From Candidatus Bathyarchaeota archaeon (lineage in GTDB: Archaea > Thermoproteota > Bathyarchaeia > Bathyarchaeales > DTEX01), in the NCBI GenBank assembly GCA_021162225.1, contig JAGGZB010000062.1, positions 1 to 11,574 of the forward strand: DNA of 11,574 nt, written 5' to 3'. The notes below the pieces were generated by a model that was not told where the DNA came from, did not search any database, and saw only the letters and a list, made by a program, of their open reading frames with translations. Each line of letters starts with the position of its first letter. The stretch's first letter is position 1. Shown piece after piece: positions 1 to 6,989 of this stretch. The translations under genes were made by a program, and so were the position numbers.

Positions 1-168
1 CTTATAGAAGGAGAAAGAGTCGTCTCCATAGAGAAGACAATAAGAGAACTCAGTAAGAAGCTCGGCGCAAATCATCCATCCATAAAGAGAATAATGAGTC
101 TACATAGAGAAATAATGGAGATCTGCGGAGTTACCATGGAATCGCTTGTGAGGAAGACTTACATCTGA
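1..168 (+). CDS. 3' end of an unrecognised protein gene (partial)
   Basis: An open frame runs from the first base to TGA at 166-168 and gives 55 residues, beginning LIEGERVVSIEKTIREL and ending ESLVRKTYI. The peptide is charged and looks mostly helical, as a C-terminal helical domain would. The segment EG...ELSKKLGANHP faintly recalls the end of dimeric NAD(P)-dependent dehydrogenases such as glycerol-3-phosphate or ketopantoate reductases, but this is only an impression and I assign no function. The gene converges with the metallo-hydrolase gene on the other strand, with 25 nt between the stop codons. The true start lies outside the window. Confidence 0.6.
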   Translation, partial: LIEGERVVSIEKTIRELSKKLGANHPSIKRIMSLHREIMEICGVTMESLVRKTYI

Positions 169-193
169 ATGGATCTGCTTAATATTTTGTCCT

Positions 194-838
194 TCACTTC
201 ATCTCGTATTCTTCGCCTGGATTTAGGAGTATAACCTTTATGTCAGAGGATTCCTCAACCTTCCTTCTGAAAACTTCGGGATCACTATCCCACCGATGCA
301 TGGGAATAACTGCTTCGGGCTTTATGGCTAAAGCCGCCTCAGCCGCCTCCAAGTTATCCATGGTGTACGTTCCCCCGCTTGGAAGTAGCGCCAAAGAGAT
401 ATTCTTTAGATCCCTCATCTCTGGAATGAAGTCCGTGTCTCCAGCATGATAGATTCTCTTACCTCCCACCGTTATGATGTAGCCGTTTCCAAACCCTTTA
501 GGGTGAAATGGGTTTCCAGGAGACCTAAACCGCTTGTAATTATAGGCATGAACAGCCTCAACGGTTACGCCATCTACCTCGATCTTTTCTCCCGGCTTAA
601 TCGCCTTAACGTTGCCGCTAAGCCTTGAGACGCATTCCGGCGGACAGATAATCACTGTATCCTTCTTCGTCACTTTCTCAATCTTAGAAGTGTCGCAGTG
701 ATCGAAATGTGAGTGCGTAACAAGCACGAGGTCTGCTTTCTCCGCATACTCTCCTTCATACGGATCTATGTAAATGTTTTTGTCATCGGCCTTTATTTGG
801 AAACTTGCATGACCGAGCCACTTCACAATTACGCTCAT
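194..838 (-). CDS. UPF0173-type metal-dependent hydrolase (metallo-beta-lactamase fold)
   Basis: The 214-residue protein has the metallo-beta-lactamase fold signature. The metal motif THSHFDH is at residues 41-47, a second ligand segment HAGDTD at 131-136 and a final histidine in PMHRWD at 181. The N-terminal WLGHASFQI strand is typical of the UPF0173 (YtkL-like) family, and the length matches that family. It is predicted to be a soluble cytoplasmic hydrolase binding two divalent metals; the substrate is not known for the family. The ATG at 838 is supported by a good SD (GGAGGTG) 7 nt upstream. An A-rich stretch around 881-893 could be its TATA element. It lies downstream of the LysE-type gene with a 90-nt gap, so independent transcription is likely. 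Confidence 0.92.
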   Translation of the reverse strand: MSVIVKWLGHASFQIKADDKNIYIDPYEGEYAEKADLVLVTHSHFDHCDTSKIEKVTKKDTVIICPPECVSRLSGNVKAIKPGEKIEVDGVTVEAVHAYNYKRFRSPGNPFHPKGFGNGYIITVGGKRIYHAGDTDFIPEMRDLKNISLALLPSGGTYTMDNLEAAEAALAIKPEAVIPMHRWDSDPEVFRRKVEESSDIKVILLNPGEEYEMK

Positions 839-928
839 AAGGCCACACCTCCAACTATCTATTTCCGCCTTTCGGCTTATCTATTTTTTCGCAAAAGAAC
901 AGTCTTAAGAGATACGTGTGAAAATGCT

Positions 929-1591
929 TTAGAACGGTAGAAAACCAAAGTTAAGGAACATCTCCAGAGAGATGTTTATGGCGAACAGAATCAGCACCAC
1001 GCCTAGAACTATAAGGAGAACCCCGTATCCTTTAGATTTCAGTATCTTCACGCTGCCTTCCCCAGCTAGTCCCATCAGCGCTAGCCAGAAATAATCCATC
1101 CATATATGAGAAGCATACATTAAAAGCAGGAATGAGAAGCCCATATTAGCTGAAGCCCTTATCAACGGAAGCCCCACGGACAGCCACCACAACAGAAAAT
1201 AAGGGTTAAGCCCCGTCAACGCCACGCCTACGAGTATAGGATTGAACATATACTTTGCACCCCCTTCGATGTGGACGCTTCCAGATCTTATGATGCTGAC
1301 ACCTTCCTTAATGGTCATGTATGAAAAGAAGATGATGAAGAAAGATATCGCGAACGCCAAGACATAGCTCACAATGACATTATTCAAGAGATACTCTATA
1401 GTAGAATAGAGCAAAGCTATAATTACTATGTATGGAAACTCGAAAAGCATATGGCCAAATGCTATTAGAAAGCCGCCCTTAGCGCGTCTCTTAGCACCTA
1501 CGGCTATAGCTGACGCTGTCAACGGGCCTGGAGAGAGAACTCCGGAGACTGATATCGCAATCGTTGAGGCGACTAAGCTCAGCGTATCCAT
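929..1591 (-). CDS. LysE/RhtB-family amino-acid exporter-like membrane protein
   Basis: The 220-residue protein is very hydrophobic, with about six membrane segments. Near the N-terminus it carries the family motif region SGVLSPGPLTASAIAVGAK (residues 16-34), corresponding to the conserved GxxPGP and following glycines of LysE-type exporters. A small-residue-rich segment followed by FGHMLFEFPYIV continues the usual first half of the fold. It probably exports an amino acid or other small metabolite across the cytoplasmic membrane; the substrate cannot be read from sequence. The ATG at 1591 has no clear SD, but a TATA-like element is centred 28 nt upstream, so the mRNA is probably leaderless and transcribed separately from the zinc-ribbon gene behind it. 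Confidence 0.85.
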   Translation of the reverse strand: MDTLSLVASTIAISVSGVLSPGPLTASAIAVGAKRRAKGGFLIAFGHMLFEFPYIVIIALLYSTIEYLLNNVIVSYVLAFAISFFIIFFSYMTIKEGVSIIRSGSVHIEGGAKYMFNPILVGVALTGLNPYFLLWWLSVGLPLIRASANMGFSFLLLMYASHIWMDYFWLALMGLAGEGSVKILKSKGYGVLLIVLGVVLILFAINISLEMFLNFGFLPF

Positions 1592-1614
1592 AACATGGAT
1601 ACATCGTTACTCAG

Positions 1615-1623
1615 ATTTTAAAT
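1615..1623 (-). promoter_or_regulatory. TATA-like element of the LysE-type gene
   Basis: The minus strand reads ATTTAAAAT here. Its centre is 28 nt from the ATG at 1591, the spacing at which archaeal transcription starts on or next to the start codon. The lack of an SD before that ATG fits a leaderless mRNA. Confidence 0.55.
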
Positions 1624-1719
1624 CTTCTCCGAGGAAGCAACCTTTAAGGCTTATTATAGACGGCGAAAAATCCGCAAAAAATCTTAAATGCTAAAAAATG
1701 CTCTCCTACTCAAAGCAAT

Positions 1720-1905
1720 TCAGGGACCTGTGAAGCCGCAGTTTGGACATTTATATTGGCGGCCGAACTGTCTACACTTCTCACAACGCCATATAATTAT
1801 CTGTCCGCAGTTTGGGCATGGAAATTTAGTCGCGTTGGTACCTGGCGGAATTATCCTGTTACATGATGTACATATAGGCATTCTCACCTTCTTAGCTTCG
1901 CTCAA
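1720..1905 (-). CDS. Small four-CxxC zinc-ribbon protein (COG2888 type, translation-associated)
   Basis: This 61-residue protein has four CxxC knuckles at C12/C15, C30/C33, C41/C44 and C53/C56, enough for two zinc ribbons. The C-terminal pattern YKCPNCGFTGP and the central CEKCRQ match the archaeal small zinc-finger family called 'Zn-ribbon RNA-binding protein with a function in translation' (COG2888), whose Haloferax member is HVO_2753. In many archaea this gene is next to aEF1B; here aEF1B is 1.4 kb away, across the flavoenzyme gene and on the other strand. The start is TTG at 1905, chosen because GGTGA sits 7 nt upstream and the ATG at 1910 runs into a stop after two codons. RNA binding is family knowledge and is not shown by this sequence. 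Confidence 0.88.
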   Translation of the reverse strand: MSEAKKVRMPICTSCNRIIPPGTNATKFPCPNCGQIIIWRCEKCRQFGRQYKCPNCGFTGP

Positions 1906-1946
1906 TTCATGCTCACCTAGGCAATCTTCTATGATACTAAGCTGGG

Positions 1947-1957
1947 ATATATATACT
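1947..1957 (-). promoter_or_regulatory. TATA element of the zinc-ribbon gene
   Basis: The minus strand carries AAGTATATATATC about 47 nt before the TTG start. This predicts a start site near 1927 and a leader of about 20 nt holding the SD. The zinc-ribbon gene therefore probably has its own promoter inside the 62-nt gap after the flavoenzyme gene. Confidence 0.6.
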
Positions 1958-1967
1958 TATTCTTAAT

Positions 1968-3161
1968 TCATTGAGAAGAAGGCGTCAACAGCCTTAAAAG
2001 CGGAAGGAGCATCCTCAAGATTCTTCTCCTTCTAATAAGTTCCAAAATGACGCCACTTTGGAAATCCATGTCTCCCTCACGAGAGATCACTTCCTGAAGC
2101 CCCTCTTTAATAATTAATTCGAAGCCCTTATCGATCATACGGTCAGATAATGCATTAAGGATCCGCCTAGCCCAAAGCATATACTTGAACTCCCTACCAA
2201 GCTTCTTCCTCCAAGATTCTTCATATAGTCTTAAAAAATCCTCGTCAAACTTCCCAAGATTTACGGCTTCAGCTGCAACTTTGCCAGCGACTGCCCCGCA
2301 GAGTCCGCCTAAAATAACGCCACCTCCGGTTGTAGGCTTAACCTGCCCCGCGGCGTCGCCGACAATGAGTAAACGGTTACTGAAAGTCTTTCCAATCGGT
2401 CCCGAAGTGATTATTGTTCCCGAGCGGGACATAAGGATCTCATACTCTTCTCCCTTAAAGCGCCTCTCTATAAATCTTTGCAGAAGCTCCTTTGGATTAG
2501 CCTTTCTACAGCCCAGCCCAACCCTCACTGAGTTACTACTCAGGGGAATAACCCATGCAAAGAAGCCAGGCGCAACCTTACTTCCAACATGTACCTCAAC
2601 ATAGTTCGGATCCACATCTACTCCGTAGAGGTCTAGCTGGAAGCCTGGAAGAAGATGAGAGGGATTCGTAGGTTTTAAACCAGCTGCTCTCACAATTCTT
2701 GATGATACGCCTTCTGCATCGATAACTATAGATGCCTTAAAAATTTCCTTTTTAGACTTAGCAGCGACATATTCCTTTTCCAATCGTATGTCGTGGACCC
2801 TGCTATTCGATCTTATCTCTGCCCCTGACCTGGCAGCTTGAGACGCAAAGTACTTGTCAAGAGCCGAACGGTCAACGACACATGCAACTGGACTTTGCCT
2901 TTCAATCTTGAAAGATAATCCAGAAGGAGAGTAGAAGAATGCGCCTCGAACCCTATTCTGCACATAAGATCCATCTACGGATACATTCAGCCTCTTCAGT
3001 CCTCTTAGGCTTAGCAGTCCAGCACAGTGACATGGAACTCCTATCTCGGAATCTTCCTCAACAACTAAGACATCTACTCCTCTTCTGGCGGCTTCTCTCG
3101 CCGCGATGAGTCCCGATGGGCCAGCTCCAATGATAAGTATCTGTCTTTCTTCAAGGGACAA
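1968..3161 (-). CDS. Geranylgeranyl reductase-family FAD-dependent oxidoreductase
   Basis: The 397-residue protein has an N-terminal dinucleotide-binding motif GAGPSG (12-17) followed by the acidic strand end VLVVEE. A cysteine-containing CHCAGLLS segment (44-51) stands where this family has its conserved cysteine. VVDRSALDKY (95-104), APGFFAWVIP (197-206) and the FAD-ribityl motif VGDAAGQVKPTTGGG (267-281) follow. This order is characteristic of the geranylgeranyl reductase branch, which saturates isoprenoid chains of archaeal membrane lipids or related prenyl compounds using reduced FAD. Which prenyl substrate is used is inference. The start is TTG at 3161, backed by GAGG 8 nt upstream and by placing the Rossmann motif at the usual distance. 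It is divergent from aEF1B. Confidence 0.88.
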   Translation of the reverse strand: MSLEERQILIIGAGPSGLIAAREAARRGVDVLVVEEDSEIGVPCHCAGLLSLRGLKRLNVSVDGSYVQNRVRGAFFYSPSGLSFKIERQSPVACVVDRSALDKYFASQAARSGAEIRSNSRVHDIRLEKEYVAAKSKKEIFKASIVIDAEGVSSRIVRAAGLKPTNPSHLLPGFQLDLYGVDVDPNYVEVHVGSKVAPGFFAWVIPLSSNSVRVGLGCRKANPKELLQRFIERRFKGEEYEILMSRSGTIITSGPIGKTFSNRLLIVGDAAGQVKPTTGGGVILGGLCGAVAGKVAAEAVNLGKFDEDFLRLYEESWRKKLGREFKYMLWARRILNALSDRMIDKGFELIIKEGLQEVISREGDMDFQSGVILELIRRRRILRMLLPLLRLLTPSSQ

Positions 3162-3206
3162 GAAAACTTCCTCTCTTCTCGCAACGATATTCTCTAGAAT
3201 AATCCT

Positions 3207-3218
3207 AAACTTAAGTTT
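3207..3218 (-). promoter_or_regulatory. AAACTTAAGTTT palindrome, candidate TATA region of the flavoenzyme gene
   Basis: A perfect 12-bp palindrome lies in the 173-nt divergent spacer between the flavoenzyme and aEF1B. Read on the minus strand it is an A/T-rich box about 50 nt before the TTG start at 3161, giving a predicted leader of about 25 nt that includes the SD. It could equally be a symmetric protein-binding site; no copy was seen elsewhere in the window. Confidence 0.35.
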
Positions 3219-3284
3219 GGCGAAGATTTAAGGATCGTCCATCGAAGATATAGAGTATTTAAGATTAGACTTGTGGAACATAGC

Positions 3285-3293
3285 CTTTAAATA
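3285..3293 (+). promoter_or_regulatory. TATA element of the aEF1B gene
   Basis: CTTTAAATA is preceded by TAGC and lies about 46 nt before the TTG start at 3335. It predicts transcription from about 3315 and a short leader carrying the very strong GAGGAGGAGG SD at 3321-3330. Confidence 0.6.
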
Positions 3294-3334
3294 CTTGTAG
3301 TTCTTTTTTACTGCGATTCCGAGGAGGAGGAAAA

Positions 3335-3604
3335 TTGGCTAAGGTTCTAGTATCGTTGAAGATCTTTCCTTCCGACGTAACGGTTGATTTGGAAGATTTA
3401 AAAAAGAAGATTGAAGATTGCCTCCCAGACTTTGCGTCTGTATACAAATTTGAGGAGGAGCCTGTAGCATTCGGGCTTGTAGCGGTAATAGCTCATCTAC
3501 TACTTCCCGAAGACAAGGCAGGCGGGCTCAACGAGGTGGAGGAGGCGCTTAAAAAAGTGGATGGGATAGGCAACCTCCAGACATTGACTATCCAAAGGGT
3601 ATAG
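3335..3604 (+). CDS. Translation elongation factor 1-beta (aEF1B)
   Basis: This 89-residue protein has the length and layout of archaeal aEF1B. It begins MAKVLVSLKIFPSDVTVDL, has EEEPVAFGLVAV in the middle and ends in the VDGIGNLQTLTIQRV strand. The factor promotes GDP/GTP exchange on aEF1A during protein synthesis in the cytoplasm. The start is TTG at 3335, four nt after a GAGGAGGAGG SD; no ATG or GTG in frame gives a complete fold. The stop is TAG. A separate TATA element lies between this gene and Cdc48, so the two are probably not a strict operon, although read-through over the 75-nt gap is possible. Confidence 0.95.
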   Translation: MAKVLVSLKIFPSDVTVDLEDLKKKIEDCLPDFASVYKFEEEPVAFGLVAVIAHLLLPEDKAGGLNEVEEALKKVDGIGNLQTLTIQRV

Positions 3605-3616
3605 CTGTTCACTACG

Positions 3617-3625
3617 TTTATATAT
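3617..3625 (+). promoter_or_regulatory. TATA element of the Cdc48 operon
   Basis: TTTATATAT lies about 59 nt before the ATG at 3680. The predicted start site near 3647 leaves a leader of about 33 nt that ends with the SD GGTGAG. A T-run (TTCTTTTT, 3636-3643) just before this point may also end aEF1B transcripts. Confidence 0.6.
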
Positions 3626-3679
3626 TCTCCCCTAATTCTTTTTGGTATAGAAGCCATCCTGTTAATGACGGTGAGCTGA

Positions 3680-5851
3680 ATGGTTGAGGTCCAGCTTAGA
3701 GTAGGTGACGCTAAACAGAGGGACGTAGCAAGGGGCATAGCAAGGATAGACCAGCGCACAATGGAAAAACTCCAAGTTTCAGCCGGAGACGTAATCGAGA
3801 TAATCGGGAAGAGAAGAACCTCCGCAATAGCTTGGCCAGCTTACTCTGAAGACCAAGGCAGGGGAATAATTCGAATTGATGGATTTACGCGTAAAAATGC
3901 TGGCGTTTCAATAAACGAGTACGTCATCGTGAGAAGGGCGGAGGTTAAGGATGCAATAAGCATGGTTCTCGCTCCGATAGATATGCGCCTAAACGTCGAC
4001 GAGGACTTCACAAACTTCGTCAAGAATAGACTCATGGAGAGAACATTCGTTGAAGGAGACACGGCCCTAGTTATGATGCTTGGACACCCTGTTCAGTTCA
4101 CCGTCATGAAGACTAGACCTCGTGGAATCGTTAGGTTAACTTATGATACGAAGCTTCAAATATTATCTGAACCTGCTCCCGAAGCTAAGGGAGTTCCCCG
4201 AACTACATATGAGGATATTGGAGGGCTTAAGGAAGAGATTCAGCGTCTAAGGGAAATGGTAGAGTTACCGATGAGGCATCCTGAGATCTTCCAGAGACTG
4301 GGCATCGATCCGCCTAAAGGAGTTCTTCTCCACGGTCCTCCTGGATGTGGAAAAACATTACTCGCAAGAGCAGTTGCAAACGAGTCAGACGCTAACTTCT
4401 TCTCCATAAATGGACCTGAGATCATGAGTAAGTTTTATGGGGAGTCAGAAGCTAGGCTTCGAGAGATTTTCCAGCAGGCTGAAAAGAATGCACCAGCCAT
4501 AATATTCATTGACGAACTCGATGCAATAGCGCCTAAACGCGAAGAGGTTACGGGTGAGGTTGAGAGAAGAGTTGTAGCGCAGCTTCTAGCCTTACTTGAT
4601 GGCTTAACGGGACGCGGAAACGTGATAGTCATAGGAGCAACCAATAGACCTAACGCCTTAGATCCAGCACTCAGGAGGCCTGGAAGATTCGACAGAGAGA
4701 TAGAGATAGGAATACCGGACAAGCAGGGAAGATATGAGATACTGCAGATCCATACAAGAGGGATGCCTCTTGCTCCAGATGTTGACTTGAAGAAACTAGC
4801 CGAGATGACGCATGGATACACAGGTGCGGATCTCGCTGCCCTATGCCGCGAAACAGCGATGAAGGCTCTACGCCGATACCTACCAGAGATAGATCTTGAA
4901 CAGGAGAGGATTCCTCCAAGCGTCCTAGAGAAAATGGAGGTGAAGATGGAAGACTTCATAAATGCCTATAGGGAGATCACGCCTACAGCCATGAGAGAAG
5001 TTGCCATAGAGGTTCCAACGGTTCATTGGGACGATATCGGAGACCTTGAAGAAGTAAAGCAGGAACTTAAGGAATCAGTTGAGTGGCCACTCAAGAACCC
5101 TGAGGTCTTTAAGAGAATGGGCATCACCCCGCCCAAGGGCATCCTCCTATTTGGTCCTCCTGGATGTGGAAAAACATTACTCGCAAGAGCAGTTGCTACC
5201 GAGAGCGAAGCAAACTTCATAAGCATCAAGGGACCGGAAGTCTTCTCAAAGTGGGTTGGCGAGTCTGAAAAAGCTATACGCGAAGTATTCAGAAAGGCGA
5301 GAATGTCAGCTCCCGCCATAGTCTTCTTCGACGAAATCGACGCTCTTGTTCCTAGGAGAGGAGCCGGATACGCCGACAGCGGGGTCACCGAGAGAGTTAT
5401 CAGCCAGTTGCTAACGGAGATAGACGGAATAGAGCCTCTACAAGAGGTGATCATCCTTGCAGCAACTAACAGACCTGACATACTGGATCCAGCCATTCTT
5501 AGACCAGGACGGCTAGACCGCATGATCTACGTTCCAGAACCAAATGAAGAGGGTAGATATCAGATCTTCAAGATACACACGAAGAATATGCCGCTCGCAG
5601 AGGATGTCGACCTTAGAGAGCTAGCTAGATTAACAAAGGGATACTCCGGAGCAGACATAGAGTCTGTCTGCCGAGAAGCCGCTTTAATAGCCCTCCGTAG
5701 AGATATAAACTCGAAAGAAGTTCGGTTCTCCGACTTTAAGGAGGCCTTAAAGAAGATAGGCCCGAGTATAACTCCAGACATGGATAACTGGTACCGCAAC
5801 TTCATGAAGCAAGCTAGAAAGGCCCAGAAGCCAGCGCCTCTAGTGGCATAG
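3680..5851 (+). CDS. Cdc48/VCP-type AAA ATPase (two ATPase domains)
   Basis: The 723-residue protein has the full Cdc48 layout. An N-terminal double-psi barrel and beta-clam domain (about 1-180) is followed by D1 (Walker A GPPGCGKT 219-226, Walker B IIFIDE ending at D278/E279, pore loop with Y253, LRRPGRFDRE arginine-finger segment). D2 then has Walker A GPPGCGKT 492-499, Walker B with D551/E552, pore loop KWVG with W525, and a LRPGRLDR segment. It forms hexamers that unfold or extract proteins, working with or beside the proteasome. Both Walker A loops carry cysteine where threonine is common in archaeal D1. The C-terminus (APLVA) lacks a hydrophobic-Tyr-X proteasome-docking tail. The ATG at 3680 has GGTGAG 4-5 nt upstream. 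A 44-bp stretch is identical between D1 and D2 (see findings). Confidence 0.97.
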   Translation: MVEVQLRVGDAKQRDVARGIARIDQRTMEKLQVSAGDVIEIIGKRRTSAIAWPAYSEDQGRGIIRIDGFTRKNAGVSINEYVIVRRAEVKDAISMVLAPIDMRLNVDEDFTNFVKNRLMERTFVEGDTALVMMLGHPVQFTVMKTRPRGIVRLTYDTKLQILSEPAPEAKGVPRTTYEDIGGLKEEIQRLREMVELPMRHPEIFQRLGIDPPKGVLLHGPPGCGKTLLARAVANESDANFFSINGPEIMSKFYGESEARLREIFQQAEKNAPAIIFIDELDAIAPKREEVTGEVERRVVAQLLALLDGLTGRGNVIVIGATNRPNALDPALRRPGRFDREIEIGIPDKQGRYEILQIHTRGMPLAPDVDLKKLAEMTHGYTGADLAALCRETAMKALRRYLPEIDLEQERIPPSVLEKMEVKMEDFINAYREITPTAMREVAIEVPTVHWDDIGDLEEVKQELKESVEWPLKNPEVFKRMGITPPKGILLFGPPGCGKTLLARAVATESEANFISIKGPEVFSKWVGESEKAIREVFRKARMSAPAIVFFDEIDALVPRRGAGYADSGVTERVISQLLTEIDGIEPLQEVIILAATNRPDILDPAILRPGRLDRMIYVPEPNEEGRYQIFKIHTKNMPLAEDVDLRELARLTKGYSGADIESVCREAALIALRRDINSKEVRFSDFKEALKKIGPSITPDMDNWYRNFMKQARKAQKPAPLVA
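4334..4377 (+). repeat. 44-bp direct repeat, copy in Cdc48 D1 (Walker A)
   Basis: These 44 bases, covering GPPGCGKTLLARAV plus two bases of the next codon, are identical at every position to 5153-5196 in D2. The bases immediately before and after differ between the copies, so this is the exact maximal match. Confidence 0.9.
5153..5196 (+). repeat. 44-bp direct repeat, copy in Cdc48 D2 (Walker A)
   Basis: This is the second copy of the tract at 4334-4377, in the same reading frame 819 bases downstream. Other conserved D1/D2 motifs such as GATNRP/AATNRP and YGESE/VGESE differ at synonymous sites, so complete identity here stands out. Confidence 0.9.
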
Positions 5852-5866
5852 GAATGAGGGATAATC

Positions 5867-6106
5867 ATGGCCACGAGCACATGGAAGATCCATCCAATCT
5901 ATTTAACTATAATTGAGATACTTCAAAAGAAAGGCTCGATGACGGATGAGGAACTCCTAGAGATGTTAAAGGCCTTCTATAAGGAGATAGGTTTAGACGA
6001 TTTGAACAAAAACCTGATGGTGATGGAGATCTCTGGATTAATTCACGTCTCATCCTTAACTAAGGGAAGGAAACTGATTGAGCTGAAGAAAAATAGTTTT
6101 CAATAA
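5867..6106 (+). CDS. Small winged-helix-like protein in operon with Cdc48
   Basis: The 79-residue protein begins MATSTWKIHPIYLTIIEIL. It has the look of a lone winged helix: a first helix ending in LQKKGSMTDEEL, a second helix LLEMLKAFYKEIG, a possible recognition helix LDDLNKNLMVMEISGLI, and a beta-hairpin wing VSSLTKGRKLIEL. It starts 15 nt after the Cdc48 stop, with GAGGG 6 nt upstream of the ATG at 5867, so the two are very likely co-transcribed. I do not recognise a named family. It could be a DNA-binding regulator or, given the operon, a Cdc48 adaptor using the winged helix for protein contact; the choice is open. Confidence 0.8.
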   Translation: MATSTWKIHPIYLTIIEILQKKGSMTDEELLEMLKAFYKEIGLDDLNKNLMVMEISGLIHVSSLTKGRKLIELKKNSFQ

Positions 6107-6182
6107 TCTGGAAACAGACTGAAACTTCCTAATAGATCATTATCTCTAGCATCTAGATTTAAGTTATCTTTGAATATCTGTA

Positions 6183-6194
6183 AATACTTATATG
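6183..6194 (+). promoter_or_regulatory. TATA element of the leader ORF-DUF47-PiT operon
   Basis: AATACTTATATG is centred about 27-28 nt before the ATG at 6217. That spacing predicts transcription starting on the leader ORF itself, not on the DUF47 start 77 nt further down. Confidence 0.55.
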
Positions 6195-6216
6195 CCTAGC
6201 ATGTATTCACTACATT

Positions 6217-6297
6217 ATGCGTGTTAAAATAATTTATCATGATCCGCTAGATACTGACATAAGTGGAAGGATGCTGTCGAGAAGGAAAGGGAAATGA
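6217..6297 (+). CDS. 26-codon leader ORF overlapping the DUF47 start
   Basis: ATG at 6217 opens a 26-codon frame (MRVKIIYHDPLDTDISGRML, then a basic end) whose TGA at 6295-6297 shares ATGA with the DUF47 start at 6294. It sits at the leaderless distance from the TATA element and has no SD. The arrangement would suit a leader peptide or a termination-reinitiation device coupling ribosomes to the DUF47-PiT operon. The peptide resembles nothing I know. The alternative is that this is simply 5' leader and DUF47 is initiated directly, helped by the purine-rich AAGGAAAGGG before its ATG. Confidence 0.45.
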   Translation: MRVKIIYHDPLDTDISGRMLSRRKGK

Positions 6298-6989
6298 CAT
6301 TCCGCAGCTCATTCCTCCGATTGTTTAGACGGAAGGAGAAAGAGACTCTCCGTCTTCTCACGGAGTATCTAGACTCCGTATTTAAGGTTGTAGAAGAATT
6401 TAGAACTCTCATATCATCTCTTATAAGCGGGGACATAGCCTTAAGTTCGCCAAGCACATTTGAAGCTAAAATAGACTTGATATCAGTATATGAGTCTCTA
6501 GCAGATGACTTATACCTTAAATCTCTAATAACTCTCTGTGAAGGGGCCTTCTTCTCTGGTCTACGCGAGGACTTTATAAGATTATTGAACAGCATAGATG
6601 ACATAGCAGACTACACCAAGGATTCCTCTCAGATTCTAGCCAGAAGCAGACTTGACAAGATACTGGGAGAATACAATGCTGGCGGAGATGTCTCGTTCAA
6701 TCTCTTCTTAGATAAGGTTGTGAAGACAGTTGAAGTTTTAAGAAGCGCCGTCTATGACTTGGAGAAAAACTCTGCCGCCGTCATTAAGAAATCCATAAAG
6801 GTGAAGGAGCTAGAGGAGGAGGCTGACGATATAAAATGGAAACTGCTGAGGGCAATATTTTCTCGTAAGATAGACCCATTAACACTCCTAGAACTCAAAG
6901 ACCTTGTTTTAACAATCGATGGAATAGCTGACGCAGCAGCTCAGTCCTCGGAGATACTTATCATAATAGTGATGAAGGCGAGAGCCTAG
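6294..6989 (+). CDS. DUF47 PhoU-like protein, partner of the PiT transporter
   Basis: The 231-residue, largely helical protein has the PhoU/DUF47 four-helix character. Acidic metal-binding repeats occur at SIDDIADYTKDSSQIL (100-115) and, in the second half, TIDGIADAAAQSSEIL (207-222), with a further acidic helix KELEEEADDIKW (171-182). DUF47 proteins are PhoU relatives encoded beside PiT transporters and are thought to modulate anion uptake at the inner face of the membrane. The stop TAG is immediately followed by the ATG of the permease, so translation is almost certainly coupled. Its start overlaps the upstream leader ORF by ATGA. Confidence 0.9.
   Translation: MTFRSSFLRLFRRKEKETLRLLTEYLDSVFKVVEEFRTLISSLISGDIALSSPSTFEAKIDLISVYESLADDLYLKSLITLCEGAFFSGLREDFIRLLNSIDDIADYTKDSSQILARSRLDKILGEYNAGGDVSFNLFLDKVVKTVEVLRSAVYDLEKNSAAVIKKSIKVKELEEEADDIKWKLLRAIFSRKIDPLTLLELKDLVLTIDGIADAAAQSSEILIIIVMKARA

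Noticed and set aside
2185..2604. 139-codon plus-strand frame opposite the flavoenzyme gene
   Set aside because: It is a shadow of the well-supported reductase frame, with a Pro/Ser-rich translation and no family features.
4435..5523. Long antisense open frames opposite cdc48
   Set aside because: They mirror the codon pattern of a certain gene, show low-complexity Ser-rich translations and have no start signals.
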